From Acidimicrobiia bacterium (GTDB lineage Bacteria; Actinomycetota; Acidimicrobiia; Acidimicrobiales; Poriferisodalaceae), in the NCBI GenBank assembly GCA_022826045.1, contig JAJDVQ010000101.1, positions 1-57,577 of the forward strand: DNA of 57,577 nucleotides, in the 5' to 3' direction. The notes below the pieces were generated by a model that ran no database searches, was not told the origin of the DNA, and saw only the letters and a list, made by a program, of their open reading frames with translations. Every line of letters begins with the position of its first letter. Position 1 is the first letter of the stretch. Shown one piece after another: positions 1 through 10,892 of the stretch. The position numbers and the translations under genes are program-made.

Positions 1-1458
1 CGCCTGATATTCCGCCAAGGTGATCTCCTCGTCCCGGTAACGGCGGGCTGCCTCGTTCAGCTCGTCGTCATTCTGCTTGATCTCCGCGGCGGTCGGCTTC
101 GGATCGGCCTCCGGCTCAGGGTCCGCATCCTCGCCGGAGCCATCGCCGGTGCCGTCGCCGTCGTCGCTGTCGTCGTCGTGATCTTTCTTTTCTTGCTCGC
201 GCTTGTTCTTCTCGGCTTCTTTGAGTCCGTCAAACAGCTTCTCGCAGCCAATATCTATGCCAATGCCGACAGGGGAACCGGCCACAAATTGCTCGATCCA
301 AGAAGCACCTTTGAGAATGAGTTTCCCCGCAGCCGCGGCACCAAGACCGGCGGCTCCGTAGCAGACGATTTTGCCGACGGCGTCGTAGACGTATCCCTCT
401 GAGCGTAGGAGTTGGCCGCTGCCGTGCTGGGTGTCTTCGTCATGGCAGCCGCGGACCCTGTAATAGATGCCGGGCTTGTGCTCGTGCTGGCCGACGGGGC
501 ACAGGTCAGCACCCACGGGATGGCAGGCGAGGCCCTGGCCGTGGTTGTGATACCTCACGTCCGCGTCGGGACCGCGACACGCCTCCGGGAACCGCCACCC
601 CTGCTGTTTCTCAAGGTGGCAGTCGCCCGTGTGCTCGTGAGAGTGCTCGCCCGCAGGGCAGTGGTCGGTCCACCCTTTGTGGTCCCCGTCGCTGTTGTCG
701 GTCTTCTGGCCGAGGGTGTGGCACTGCTGCGATCCGTGAGCGTGCTCGTGCTCGCCCGTCGAGCAGTGCGAGTCATTGACCGGGTGACACGCCGATGTCG
801 TGGCCGCTGAGCCGGTGCCCAGCGCGTGCTTGCGCTGATGGCGAACACCGCGCCCGCGCGTCACCGGGGCACAGTCCGGCGGCGGCGTGGTCGTCTTGGG
901 CTTGTCCTTGACGCAGTTGGGCGGGGTGCCGCTGTAGCCGTCGGCGCACTCGGGCGGCGGCGGGCACGCGGGCCGCTGTTGGGTGGTGTGGCCGACGTGG
1001 GGTGCCCATGTGCCGGTTCCGCAGGGCGGCGTGAAGCTGTGGCTGTGGCAGGTGTTCCCGTGGCGATGATGCCCTGTAGCGCATCGCGGCGGCCGAGGAG
1101 GCGGCGTGGTGGTGGTCGGCGGCGGCGCTGTCGTGGTGGTGGTGGTCGGCCTCGTGCACCACGGTGGGGTGCCTGTGAAGCCCGGCGGGCAGGGCTGCGG
1201 CGGCGCTGTGGTCGTGGTGGTCGGCGGCGGCGTGGTCGTGGTGGTTGTGGTGGTCGGCGGGCGTCCGCCGCCGCCGCGGCCGTGGCTGTGTGGCACGTTC
1301 ACGGTCCAGCACTGATTCCCGGCGAAGGGATCGAAGGCGCACTGCTGTTTCGTCTTGGTGTGCGCCTCGGCCATCTCCGAAGCAGCGAGCGGCACCGCGA
1401 CGAGCACGGCCATGAATGCCAGCAGCGCGCACAGCGCCGCCAAGGGTCGTTTTGACAT
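1..1458 (-). CDS. secreted Thr/Pro-, His- and Cys-rich protein (3' end outside window)
   Basis: The frame is open from an ATG at 1458 to the left edge (486 codons, no stop), and GGAGGG lies just upstream as ribosome binding site. Residues 1-33 form a signal peptide (positive MSKR start, hydrophobic core, AEA-type cleavage region). Next come two Thr/Pro stretches (about residues 66-125) typical of extended wall-spanning linkers. They alternate with short Cys units (CPPGFTGTPPWC, CADGYSGTPPNC) and His/Cys units (CSTGEHEHAHGSQQCH, CPAGEHSHEHTGDCH, CPVGQHEHKPG). Downstream is an Ala/Gly-rich, possibly membrane-associated segment (VGKIVCYGAAGLGAAAAGK), then a highly acidic Asp/Glu-rich tail. I do not recognise the family. 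The paired His and Cys suggest extracellular metal binding, which is inference only. Signal, linkers and repeats are seen directly. Confidence 0.8.
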   Translation of the reverse strand, partial: MSKRPLAALCALLAFMAVLVAVPLAASEMAEAHTKTKQQCAFDPFAGNQCWTVNVPHSHGRGGGGRPPTTTTTTTTPPPTTTTTAPPQPCPPGFTGTPPWCTRPTTTTTTAPPPTTTTPPPRPPRCATGHHRHGNTCHSHSFTPPCGTGTWAPHVGHTTQQRPACPPPPECADGYSGTPPNCVKDKPKTTTPPPDCAPVTRGRGVRHQRKHALGTGSAATTSACHPVNDSHCSTGEHEHAHGSQQCHTLGQKTDNSDGDHKGWTDHCPAGEHSHEHTGDCHLEKQQGWRFPEACRGPDADVRYHNHGQGLACHPVGADLCPVGQHEHKPGIYYRVRGCHDEDTQHGSGQLLRSEGYVYDAVGKIVCYGAAGLGAAAAGKLILKGASWIEQFVAGSPVGIGIDIGCEKLFDGLKEAEKNKREQEKKDHDDDSDDGDGTGDGSGEDADPEPEADPKPTAAEIKQNDDELNEAARRYRDEEITLAEYQA

Positions 1459-1478
1459 GGAGGGTCCCTCCGAGCGGA

Positions 1479-1620
1479 AGTCAGCGAATGCGTGTCAACC
1501 ACAACCGCGCGAGCCGCAGGGAGGGACCCATGCAACTGATATGCCGCCCAAGCGGCCCGCACGGCCCGGAGAGGGCCGCGGTTGTGGTTGACGGGCGCGG
1601 CACTCGCGCGTCCGCTGACT
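1479..1620. repeat. two-part inverted repeat between the secreted protein and the defence relic
   Basis: GTCAACCACAACCGCG at 1494-1509 is exactly reverse-complemented at 1577-1592. The outer octamer AGTCAGCG at 1479-1486 is reverse-complemented at 1613-1620. The arms are separated by different distances on the two sides, so this is not one simple hairpin. A third, degenerate copy of the inner arm lies near 1673-1690. The rest of the 1459-1725 gap holds nothing I can identify. Role unknown: operator pair or relic of an element end. Confidence 0.5.
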
Positions 1621-1725
1621 CGTGTCAAGCGCGTGTTCGTCGAGCGCTCGCCGTCGGGGCCGCGGTTGATGGTGGTCAACGACGCCGCGTTGCGGCCGTT
1701 GCCGGTCCGCAGCCCGCGAGCAGCC

Positions 1726-3673
<1,948 letters not shown>

Positions 3674-3762
3674 CGCCTCGCCGTCCCCTCAGTCCCGTTC
3701 GTCTCGGTCGCCGCGGTGTGCCCGGCGTGCCGCCGGCCAGGGCGATCCCCGCATCGGCGCCG

Positions 3763-5037
3763 TCATTGTGCAGGTTCTGCTTCGGGCGACGGAGTGGGCG
3801 GCTCTGCTGCCCAGATGGTGAGGCGGAGCTCGTTCTCGCCGATCAGCTCATAGGCAGGGCGCCGTCCCGACAGCTCATTGCTGTGGTGCAGGATGATCGG
3901 CACGCCGTCGCCGCGGCGGTCCATCACGCGCTGGCGGCCGAGCAGGCCTTCCGGGTCGAGCGCCGCCGCACTGCAACGCGCCAGCAGCGACACGATCAGC
4001 TCGTTCCGGCTGTACTGGCGCAGCGCGAGCACGTCAGGGGTGAGCGTGTTGGCGAGCGCCCCAGGCACCGACAGCTCGATCCGGTCCGTGAACATGTGGA
4101 ACCTGATCCGTGCCCCGGCCATCGAGTAGTCGCGGTGCGCCACAGCGTTCACCAGCGCTTCGAAGACGGCTCGTTCGCTGTACTGCGGACGGTCGACGCG
4201 CCCGAGACGCTTGTGAGCCGACACGAACATGTTGCGCCGCAAGAAGTGCAGCCCGTCGGCCACTTGACGGTCGAGCGGACCGTCGATGTCGCGTGCATCG
4301 AGCTGGTACTGCGCGCTCGGTCGCTCAGCGGCGTAGTAGACGGCCTGAATCTGTGCGTGCGGCAGCCATGCCTGAGGCCGCTGGGCGCACATCAGCACCC
4401 CGGCCAGTGTCAGCCGCGCCGTGCCCGTGTCGTCGTCGGACACGATGCCCAGCTTGCGCAGTGCCGTCTCGTCGGCTTCCGCACCGTCACCGAGGAAGCG
4501 GCGAGCCAGCGCCGTGTCGATGTCGCTGAGCGCAGTGCCCGGCACGACCGGCTCGTCGAAACGGATCAGACGGCTCTGGCTGCGCTCGGCGAACAGTCGG
4601 GCCAGCACCTCGGGTCGCATCTGCCTTTTCGAGCTGCCGATGCGCTGGCAGTAGCCGCCTGGGCTGCGATGAACGAAGAGGCTCCTGGGCACGTCGATCT
4701 GCATGACGACCGTCGCCTGCCCCTCCCCGATGCTCAGCTGACGCTTCCAGATGCCCGCGTCGAGCGGCGGCTCGATCGAGTCGTTGCAGACCTCGCGCAC
4801 CCACTGCTCCACTGCATCCAGAGACATCCGGGGAATGCCGACGACCTCGCCGCTGTCGTCGTCGACGCCGAGCACCAGCGTGCCTCCGCGCCCGTTGGCG
4901 AACGCTGCAAGCTCGTCTGCCATGCGGTCGCTGCTCGGAGCGACCACCTTCGCGCCGGCGGTCTCGAGCCGCTTGCACTCCAAGCCGGAGTCCTCGCCGA
5001 GCCGAATCTGCTCGAGCAGGCGGTCAGGCGGGATCAT
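3763..5037 (-). CDS. AlbA_2 / RecG-like ATP-binding protein (COG2865 type)
   Basis: This 424-residue protein has an N-terminal Schlafen-AlbA_2-like domain (about residues 10-135; ESGLECK near the start, LAAFANGRGGTLVLGVDDDSGEVVG). Its C-terminal half resembles the ATPase-like domain of RecG-related transcriptional regulators (EALVNAVAHRDYSMAG, IELSVPGAL). The gene is intact and starts 14 bases inside the end of the methylase fragment, so the two belonged to one transcription unit with the helicase fragment upstream and the HEPN-DUF499 gene downstream. Such proteins recur in defence islands, and many bind nucleic acid, but their role is usually unassigned. It is the only gene of this operon with no visible damage. 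Confidence 0.85.
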   Translation of the reverse strand: MIPPDRLLEQIRLGEDSGLECKRLETAGAKVVAPSSDRMADELAAFANGRGGTLVLGVDDDSGEVVGIPRMSLDAVEQWVREVCNDSIEPPLDAGIWKRQLSIGEGQATVVMQIDVPRSLFVHRSPGGYCQRIGSSKRQMRPEVLARLFAERSQSRLIRFDEPVVPGTALSDIDTALARRFLGDGAEADETALRKLGIVSDDDTGTARLTLAGVLMCAQRPQAWLPHAQIQAVYYAAERPSAQYQLDARDIDGPLDRQVADGLHFLRRNMFVSAHKRLGRVDRPQYSERAVFEALVNAVAHRDYSMAGARIRFHMFTDRIELSVPGALANTLTPDVLALRQYSRNELIVSLLARCSAAALDPEGLLGRQRVMDRRGDGVPIILHHSNELSGRRPAYELIGENELRLTIWAAEPPTPSPEAEPAQ

Positions 5038-5820
5038 CGGGGCCTGCCATCTCGAACATCTGACTCTGGGCCGCTGCGACCGATGGGTCCTGCTGAGCGA
5101 GGCGGGCGATCTCGGGCCACGACTGCACCAGCCCGTTGTACATGCGAGCGTCGGCGGCGCGCCCGCGGCGCTCGCTCACGAGGTACAGCCGGTAGGCCAG
5201 ATCGCGCGCCACTTCGGCCTCTGCGCCGAGCTCGGCAACCAGTGCGGCAGCCGCTTGCTCGCCGCCGGTCTCGAGCACCCGGATGAGGTGCTGGGCTGTC
5301 TCCCAGACGATGCGGCGGAGATCGGTCGCCGAGTCCCAGTCCGGCGGCAGCTCTGCCGGCCGCAGCAGGCGCACCTGGCCGCGGCTCGACACCACGGCGC
5401 CAGACTCCACCAGGCCGTCCACGCTGGTGTTCTTGGCTTTTGACAGCTGCTCGGCCAAGCCGTAGTCGGCCTCGTCGTAGCCGTACTGCTCGAACCACGT
5501 CACCGCCCAACGGGTGTCGGCATCGAAGTCGCCCTCCTGCTCCGCGAGCACCTCATCGAGTGTTGCGTTGATGAGCGCCAGCGCCTCGCGCATGGTCATT
5601 GCCGTGCCTCCGCGTTCAGCACCTCCCGGTACCGCGAGAACACAGCCATGCCGGGGCCGATGGAGGTCTGCGCCAAGTCGACGGGGGCGATGTTCGCCCG
5701 TTGCAGTTCTGTTACGGCGACCGGGAACTCCGCTCGCAGCGCCGCCTGAAGCTCCTGCCGAGTCGCCGCGGGACCGTCGGCAGCTCGAGGCCGGCACACC
5801 AGAACAATCGACGTCGAACA
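5024..5820 (-). pseudogene. DUF1156 adenine-specific DNA methylase, C-terminal fragment with frameshift
   Basis: Two adjacent frames together give the C-terminal part of a DUF1156 (COG1743) methylase. The first, about 5820 to 5596, reads SIVLVCRPR, then ELQRANIAPVDLAQ and IGPGMAVFSRY, and stops at TGA. The second begins at ATG 5602 with REALALINATLDEVLAEQ and DADTRWAVTWFEQYG and continues to 5024. TGA and ATG overlap (ATGA), so re-initiation is possible, but the two parts are continuous in the family, so a one-base deletion is the simpler reading. The catalytic N-terminal methylase motifs are missing: the fragment begins where it is joined, out of frame, to a helicase N-terminus near 5815. 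Methylase activity is therefore not expected. Confidence 0.75.
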
Positions 5821-6094
5821 AGTAGGCCTGCAGGATGCGCTTGGCCTCTGACACCAACCGGAAGTCGGCGCCGTCGCCGTCGAAGCTCCACGGTCGTCCT
5901 TCCTCGACGATCTCCAGCTTCGACTCGTCGTCGCGGAAGAGCAGCTGGTTGTCGACTGCGCCCGATGCGTCCTTGTAGATCAGTTCGATGGCCGCTGAAC
6001 CCGCCCATCGCACCCGTTCGACGGTGACGATCTCACCGCCCGGCGCGATGCCGCGCACGGCTGCGCCCTGCTTGAGGTCCTCCAGTCTGACCAC
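5815..6094 (-). pseudogene. SNF2-type defence helicase, N-terminal fragment
   Basis: From a GTG at 6094 the frame reads VVRLEDLKQGAAVRG, then GRPWSFDGDGADFRLVSEA and ILQAYLFDV. This matches the first 90-110 residues of large SNF2-family helicases that accompany DUF1156 methylases and DISARM-like systems. The helicase Walker motifs would follow, but the match stops at FDV near base 5815, where DUF1156 sequence begins in another frame. I infer a deletion that removed most of the helicase and the N-terminus of the methylase. The start is uncertain: the reading frame continues upstream into the HpaB gene, but that part is the HpaB gene in another frame. Confidence 0.65.
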
Positions 6095-6147
6095 GCCCCG
6101 AAAGCGTAGGCGGACAGGGGTGTTCGCGAGTTCTGCCGCGCGCCCGC

Positions 6148-7713
6148 TCAGTCCCAGTCGTGGCCCACGATGGACACGTCGTCGGGATTGACGAAGCCCG
6201 GCAGGTTCCAGCCGTCGAGGTCGTACTCGGCCATGCACTGCTCCGCGAAACCCTCGAGCGTCTCGGTGAGAGACGGCTGACCGGGAGCAGCGATGTCGGC
6301 TGCCTGCACATTCTCGTAGCGGATCTGCTCGTTGTTGCCGGCGTAGTTGCGCTCGTACAGCTCGTGGCGGCCGCCGAACTCGCTGCCCATCGCATCCCAC
6401 AGCAGCTTCATGATCTTCATCCGCTCCAACGCCGGCATGCCGTCCGATCCCCGCACATAGCGCTCCAGGTAGGGCCGGATCTCATCCGACGTGAAGTCGG
6501 CCGCGTTCGAGTTCACGTAGATCAGGCCCGAGGCCACCACCTGCTCGACGATGTCCTTGATGCGGGGATAGAAGTACGGCGAGAACGTGCGGTAGGCCAT
6601 GCCGTAGCTCCGTGACGGCTGCACGGCGCCGTTCTCCCACGGGTCGGGAGTGCGGCACATGGCGTCGCTGAGGCCCCACATCAGGTTGCGGATGGCGATC
6701 ACCTCGCCCAGGTTGGCCTGCACGCCCCGGAAGTCGCGGGTGCCGGTGGCGCGCAGCGCTTTCGACAGCAGGCCGGCGATGAAGTCCAGCTTCACGCACA
6801 GGCGGGCCAGCCCGTGGAAGGTGAACCGCGGGAGAAAGCCGACCGAGTTGAGGAACCGGTTGGCCTTCGCCACGTCGCCGTAGAGGAACACGTTCTCCCA
6901 GGGAATCAGCACCTGGTCGAACACCAGGATCGAGTCGTTCTCGTCGAGCCGGCTCGACAGCGGGTAGTCGAACACGCTGCCGGTGGCGGCCGCCTGCAGC
7001 TCGTATGAGTTCCGGCAGATCAGCTTCACCCCATCCGAGTTCATCGGCGTGGTGCAGACGATCGCGAACGCAGGGTCCTGAATGGGTATCGGGCCGAACT
7101 GGGCGATGAAGTTGTAGTGCGTCAGCGCCGAGCCGGTGGCAACCACCTTGGCGCCCGACACGACGAGGCCGTTGTCGGTTTCGCGCTCGACATGCATGCA
7201 CACGTCGCGCACATGGTCCGGGCCCAGATGACGGTCGACCGGCGGATGCACGATGGCGTGGTTCCAGTACGACACTTCCTCCTGGCTGCGCTGATACCAG
7301 TAGACGGCGTTGTCGCGGTAGTCGCCGTAGAACTCCGGCATCGCACCGAGCGTCGCCAGGAACGAGGCCTTGTAGTCGGGGCTGCGGCCCATCCACCCGT
7401 AGGTGAGCCGCTGCCAGCCGACGATGGCATCGCGTGCGCCGACCAGATCGTCCACACTGCGCGGCACCCGGAAGAACTTGTGGGTCCTGCCTCCCGAACC
7501 CGTGTCGGTCTCGCACGTCAGCACGTCCTGCTGGGCAGGGTCGCCGAGCGCGTCGTACAGCCGGGCGATGGAGCGCACGCTGTTGCGGAACGCCGGATGA
7601 GTGGTGACGTCGCGCACCTTCTCGCCATGGAAGTACACCGTGCGGCCGTCGCGCAGGCTCTCGATGTACTCCTCGCCGGTCATCGGCGACCGCGTCTCAG
7701 TCGACCCGCTCAT
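6148..7713 (-). CDS. hpaB: 4-hydroxyphenylacetate 3-hydroxylase family oxygenase (HpaB type)
   Basis: The 521-residue protein spans the full HpaB/HpaH family: N-terminal [23 protein letters not shown], middle-domain [19 protein letters not shown] and [16 protein letters not shown], then [21 protein letters not shown] and a C-terminal [13 protein letters not shown]. These are FADH2-using aromatic ortho-hydroxylases that need a separate flavin reductase, and no reductase gene is seen nearby. It is the last gene of a minus-strand set with an extradiol-type VOC enzyme and an RraA-family protein, suggesting hydroxylation of a phenolic compound followed by meta ring cleavage. The exact substrate cannot be read from sequence: 4-hydroxyphenylacetate, a chlorophenol or a pyrrole-type substrate are all possible in this family. 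Confidence 0.9.
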   Translation of the reverse strand: MSGSTETRSPMTGEEYIESLRDGRTVYFHGEKVRDVTTHPAFRNSVRSIARLYDALGDPAQQDVLTCETDTGSGGRTHKFFRVPRSVDDLVGARDAIVGWQRLTYGWMGRSPDYKASFLATLGAMPEFYGDYRDNAVYWYQRSQEEVSYWNHAIVHPPVDRHLGPDHVRDVCMHVERETDNGLVVSGAKVVATGSALTHYNFIAQFGPIPIQDPAFAIVCTTPMNSDGVKLICRNSYELQAAATGSVFDYPLSSRLDENDSILVFDQVLIPWENVFLYGDVAKANRFLNSVGFLPRFTFHGLARLCVKLDFIAGLLSKALRATGTRDFRGVQANLGEVIAIRNLMWGLSDAMCRTPDPWENGAVQPSRSYGMAYRTFSPYFYPRIKDIVEQVVASGLIYVNSNAADFTSDEIRPYLERYVRGSDGMPALERMKIMKLLWDAMGSEFGGRHELYERNYAGNNEQIRYENVQAADIAAPGQPSLTETLEGFAEQCMAEYDLDGWNLPGFVNPDDVSIVGHDWD

Positions 7714-7753
7714 CGCGTGTGCCCCGTGCGCCTGCCTTCATCGGCCAGGCGGC

Positions 7754-8326
7754 TCAGGCTGGTGAGAAGTCGGTCTCGTAGTCGGTGTCGTCAACGAGCA
7801 GGTCTTCGGGAGGCAACCGCTTGGCGTAGTTGAGGGCACCGTTGATGTCGTGCTTCCAGACTTCCTCAGGCAGCTCGTACAGCACTTCCACGCCGTAGCC
7901 GTTGGGATCGTTGACATAAACGCTGTGGGTCATGCCGTGATCGACGCGGACGTTCATCGGCACTCCCCGCTCCTCGAGAAACTGCACCTGTTCGAGCCAC
8001 GACTCCCGGTCGGGATAGGTGATCGCGATGTGGTTCACCGCGCACGCGCCCTCGACCATGCTCCATTTCTCGGGCGGCGCCGGCAGCTCCGGACGCTCCA
8101 CGAGCGCTATGTCGTGGTGGTTCACGTCGTCGATGACGCCGCTGTAGAAGCGCATGTTCATGACCGGCGGCTTGCCGTCGCGCGGCTCGAGCTCGCCGAC
8201 TTGCTTGAAGCCCAGCAAGTCGCACCAGAAGTGATGCGACTCCTCCATGTCGCGCACGTTCAGCACCAGGTGATTCAGGCCCCGCGGCGTGACTGCGCTC
8301 GTGCGCTTCTTGATGGCTTCGCTCAT
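7754..8326 (-). CDS. VOC family extradiol-dioxygenase-like protein
   Basis: The 190-residue protein has two vicinal-oxygen-chelate modules. Candidate metal ligands are His19 (GLNHLVLNV), His99 (VNHIAITYP) and Glu147 (GYGVEVLYE), the usual two-His-one-carboxylate set of type I extradiol dioxygenases and related glyoxalase-fold enzymes. The gene lies 40 bases upstream of hpaB, and 104 bases separate it from the RraA-family gene before it. The likely role is meta cleavage of the catechol produced by the hydroxylase. Its length is shorter than two-domain catechol 2,3-dioxygenases (about 300 residues), so a glyoxalase-like or decarboxylating activity is a real alternative. Confidence 0.85.
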   Translation of the reverse strand: MSEAIKKRTSAVTPRGLNHLVLNVRDMEESHHFWCDLLGFKQVGELEPRDGKPPVMNMRFYSGVIDDVNHHDIALVERPELPAPPEKWSMVEGACAVNHIAITYPDRESWLEQVQFLEERGVPMNVRVDHGMTHSVYVNDPNGYGVEVLYELPEEVWKHDINGALNYAKRLPPEDLLVDDTDYETDFSPA

Positions 8327-8430
8327 GAACTGACCGCCTTGTCGGATGTGTTGCCGGTGCCTCCAGCCGACCGCTGCTTCTGTGAGAGGAGCCTAGCCCC
8401 ACCCGCATTTCGGCCTGTGGGGCGTCGATG

Positions 8431-9156
8431 TCAGCCCTGGCGCTTGGCCAGCCACTCCTCGTACTCGGCACGACGATCCTTGGCGATGGGGAATGTGCCG
8501 ATCGAGCTCTCACCGGCAGCGACCCGCTCGATGGCCCACTCCTCTTCGAGCTCCTGGGCATAGGAGTCGTTGGCGACCTCCTCGGCGAGCAGCGCCGGGA
8601 TGACCACGGCACCCTCGCCGTCGCCCACGATGATGTCGCCCGGAATCACCGTGACGCCGGCGCATGCGATCGGCACCTGGTGGTCGAGCGGCGTATGCAC
8701 GCGGCCGAGGGTCGCCGCGTGAGATGACTGGTGATACACGGGCAGGCCGACATCGGCCACGGCTGGCGTGTCGCGCAGCGCGCCGTCGGTGACGAAGCCG
8801 GAAGCGCCGAGGTGCTTGATGCGCATGGTGAAGATGTCGCCGATGGTGCCGGCATGCGGCTCTCCCCGCGCCTCCACGATGAGCACCTCTTCGGGCTCGA
8901 TGGACTCCACGGCCCGGCGCTGCGCGTTCGGACCCTCCAGCCGGCGTTCGAAGTCTTCGCGCTTGGGCACGAAGCGCAGCGTGTGGGCGTAGCCGACCAT
9001 GCGCTGGCCCTCCTTGAGCGGTCGCAGGCCGCTGAGGAAGCTGTTCCGCATCCCCCGCCGCTGCATCTGGCCCGCAAGCGTCGCCGTGGACACCGCGTTG
9101 AACTTCATACGCATGTCGTCGGTGAGCGCCACTGGGCGGTGTTCTGCGTCGGCCAT
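8431..9156 (-). CDS. RraA family protein (HMG/CHA aldolase-like)
   Basis: The 241-residue protein starts at ATG 9156 with AAAGGGGA ahead of it. The longer reading frame upstream lies over the divergent MBL gene and is rejected. The RraA fold is clear: GTIGDIFTMRIKHLG, TDGALRD (the Arg-Asp pair used by 4-hydroxy-4-methyl-2-oxoglutarate and 4-carboxy-4-hydroxy-2-oxoadipate aldolases) and PGDIIVGDGEGAVVIP. In this family true RNase E regulators are a minority, and aldolases of aromatic meta-cleavage pathways are common. The company of an extradiol enzyme and a phenol hydroxylase favours an aldolase or a lyase role. It could also complete the protocatechuate 4,5-cleavage route encoded at 52.7-56.3 kb, which lacks a LigK gene here. 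Confidence 0.85.
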   Translation of the reverse strand: MADAEHRPVALTDDMRMKFNAVSTATLAGQMQRRGMRNSFLSGLRPLKEGQRMVGYAHTLRFVPKREDFERRLEGPNAQRRAVESIEPEEVLIVEARGEPHAGTIGDIFTMRIKHLGASGFVTDGALRDTPAVADVGLPVYHQSSHAATLGRVHTPLDHQVPIACAGVTVIPGDIIVGDGEGAVVIPALLAEEVANDSYAQELEEEWAIERVAAGESSIGTFPIAKDRRAEYEEWLAKRQG

Positions 9157-9388
9157 GAAGTCCCCTTTAGCTGAGCCCGATTGCGCGGTGTGTGGTTGCG
9201 GCGTGTCGACGGGCCTCGCCAATGTAGTCAAGTCCCGTTTTCCGAAAGCCGGTCGCACCCGCGGACTCCGGTCGCTGCTTGCTGGCGCTTGGCTCGGCGT
9301 ATCGGCGACAAGACTGGCAAAGCGGTGGCTGCCGACTCCTGGGCGTCGGCGGCGCCGAGGTGTATTGCTCGAACAGGAAGGAAGCGTT

Positions 9389-10705
9389 GTGGCGCCTTCG
9401 AAGACCATCGATCCCATCGAGCTGTCGAGCCGGCTCATCGACACCGGCGTGGCCGATGAGCAGGTGGTGCGGGTCAACAACGCGTTGAGCGAGATCGACG
9501 ACAACGTCGCCGTGGTCGAGGCGTTCAGCAACATGGTCGCCTTCGGCACCGACGACGGCTTGGTGTGCTTCGACGCCAGCGGCCCGTTCAGCGGTACCGC
9601 CGTAGTGGAATCGCTGCGCGGCTGGTCCGCCGACCGAGTCAACACGCTGCTGTACACGCACGGCCACGTCGACCATGTCGGCGGCAGCGGCGCGCTGGCG
9701 GCTGATGCGGCCGAACGCGGACAGCCGCTGCCCGACGTGGTCGGGCATGACAACGTCATCCCTCGCTTCGAGCGATACAACGCCACCAACGGCTACAACC
9801 TCATCATCAACCGGCGCCAGTTCGGAATCGGGCTGCGACAGCGCGGGGTCGGTATCGCTTTCGACGACGACCGCTTCCTGCCGTCGGACGCACTCTGGCC
9901 GAGCCGCACCTTCAGCACGGATGACTCGCTGTCGGTCGGCGGGCTCGATTTCGAGCTGCACCACGACAAGGGCGAGACCGACGATCACACCTGGGCGTGG
10001 GTGCCATCGCACCGCGCCATCTGCCCCGGCGACCTGGTGGCGTGGGTGTTCCCGAACGCCGGCAACCCCCAGAAGGTGCAGCGCTACCCCTTGGAGTGGG
10101 CGCGGGCGCTGCGCCACATGGATTCCCTCGAACCCGAGCTGCTGATCCCGGCGCACGGACCGCCCGTCCGGGGCCGTGAGCGCATTAGAACCGTGCTGCT
10201 GTCGCTGGCCGAAGCGTTGGAATCTCTGGTGAGCCAGACGATCGAGCTCATGAACGCCGGAGCCTCGCTGGACGAGATCCTCCAAGGCGTCTCGCTGCCC
10301 GCCGATTGGCTGGCGCGCCCGTGGATGCGGCCGGTCTATGACGAACCCGAGTTCGTTATCCGCAACGTCTGGCGTCAGTACGGCGGATGGTGGGATCTGG
10401 ACCCGTCGAACCTCAAGCCCTCCCCCAAGGCCGAATTGGCCGACGAGCTGGTACGAATGGGCGGCGGTGCGGCGGCGTTCGCGACTCGGGCGCAGGAGCT
10501 GGTCGAGGCCGGCGACCTCAAGCTGGCCTGCCACCTGATCGAGCTGGCCGTGGCGGCTGATCCGGCATCGACGAGCCTCCACGGTGTGCGAGCCGAGATC
10601 TACGAAGCCCGGCGGACTGCTGAGCAGGGGCTGATGTCGATCGGCATCTTCAGCGCCGCGGCCGCCGAGTCACGCGAGATCGCCGAGAACAGCGAGAGCG
10701 ACTAA
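9389..10705 (+). CDS. MBL-fold hydrolase, alkyl-sulfatase-like
   Basis: It starts at GTG 9389 behind GGAAGG, and the 438-residue product carries the metallo-beta-lactamase zinc motif HGHVDH (His91, His93, Asp95, His96). Further family signs are KGETDDHTW, ICPGDLVAW and PAHGPP. The C-terminal third (about residue 300 on) resembles the helical dimerisation domain of SdsA-type alkyl sulfatases (WMRPVYDEPEFVIRNVWRQYGGWWDLDPSNL). The gene is divergent from the RraA-family gene across 232 bases. The substrate is not evident, and lactonase or alkyl/aryl sulfatase activity are both possible. A paralogue of the same class lies at 51.4-52.7 kb. Confidence 0.85.
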   Translation: MAPSKTIDPIELSSRLIDTGVADEQVVRVNNALSEIDDNVAVVEAFSNMVAFGTDDGLVCFDASGPFSGTAVVESLRGWSADRVNTLLYTHGHVDHVGGSGALAADAAERGQPLPDVVGHDNVIPRFERYNATNGYNLIINRRQFGIGLRQRGVGIAFDDDRFLPSDALWPSRTFSTDDSLSVGGLDFELHHDKGETDDHTWAWVPSHRAICPGDLVAWVFPNAGNPQKVQRYPLEWARALRHMDSLEPELLIPAHGPPVRGRERIRTVLLSLAEALESLVSQTIELMNAGASLDEILQGVSLPADWLARPWMRPVYDEPEFVIRNVWRQYGGWWDLDPSNLKPSPKAELADELVRMGGGAAAFATRAQELVEAGDLKLACHLIELAVAADPASTSLHGVRAEIYEARRTAEQGLMSIGIFSAAAAESREIAENSESD

Positions 10706-10892
10706 TTCGCTTCGCTGACGGGCCGCCCGGGCCGCGGCATTGCCATTCGGCTCAGCCTCTGGGTCTGGACCCAAGGCAGCTGCACCCGCCGTGCTCACTG
10801 GGCGTAGTGTTCCCCGCAGCAACTCTCGTGGTCAGCTCGGCATGCCCGCGGCCGTGACTTGCTAGCCGGAACGGCGGGGCTGGAGCACGCAC

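Noticed and set aside
773..1432. 219-codon His/Arg-rich minus-strand frame
   Set aside because: It is a shadow of the real secreted protein, which runs in another frame with signal peptide and ribosome binding site.
3763..5037. ATP-dependent helicase RecG
   Set aside because: There are no helicase motifs; only the AlbA_2 and regulator-type domains of RecG-related proteins are present.
5596..5598. Second selenocysteine TGA in the DUF1156 fragment
   Set aside because: The correct protein frame after the TGA is shifted by one base, so readthrough would not restore it.
5024..6400. Single 458-codon gene
   Set aside because: It mixes HpaB antisense-frame sequence, helicase N-terminus, out-of-frame methylase sequence and in-frame methylase tail; treated as separate fragments.
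8431..9789. N-terminal extension of the RraA-family gene to 9789
   Set aside because: The extra 211 codons lie over the divergent MBL gene and lack family similarity; ATG 9156 has a good ribosome binding site.
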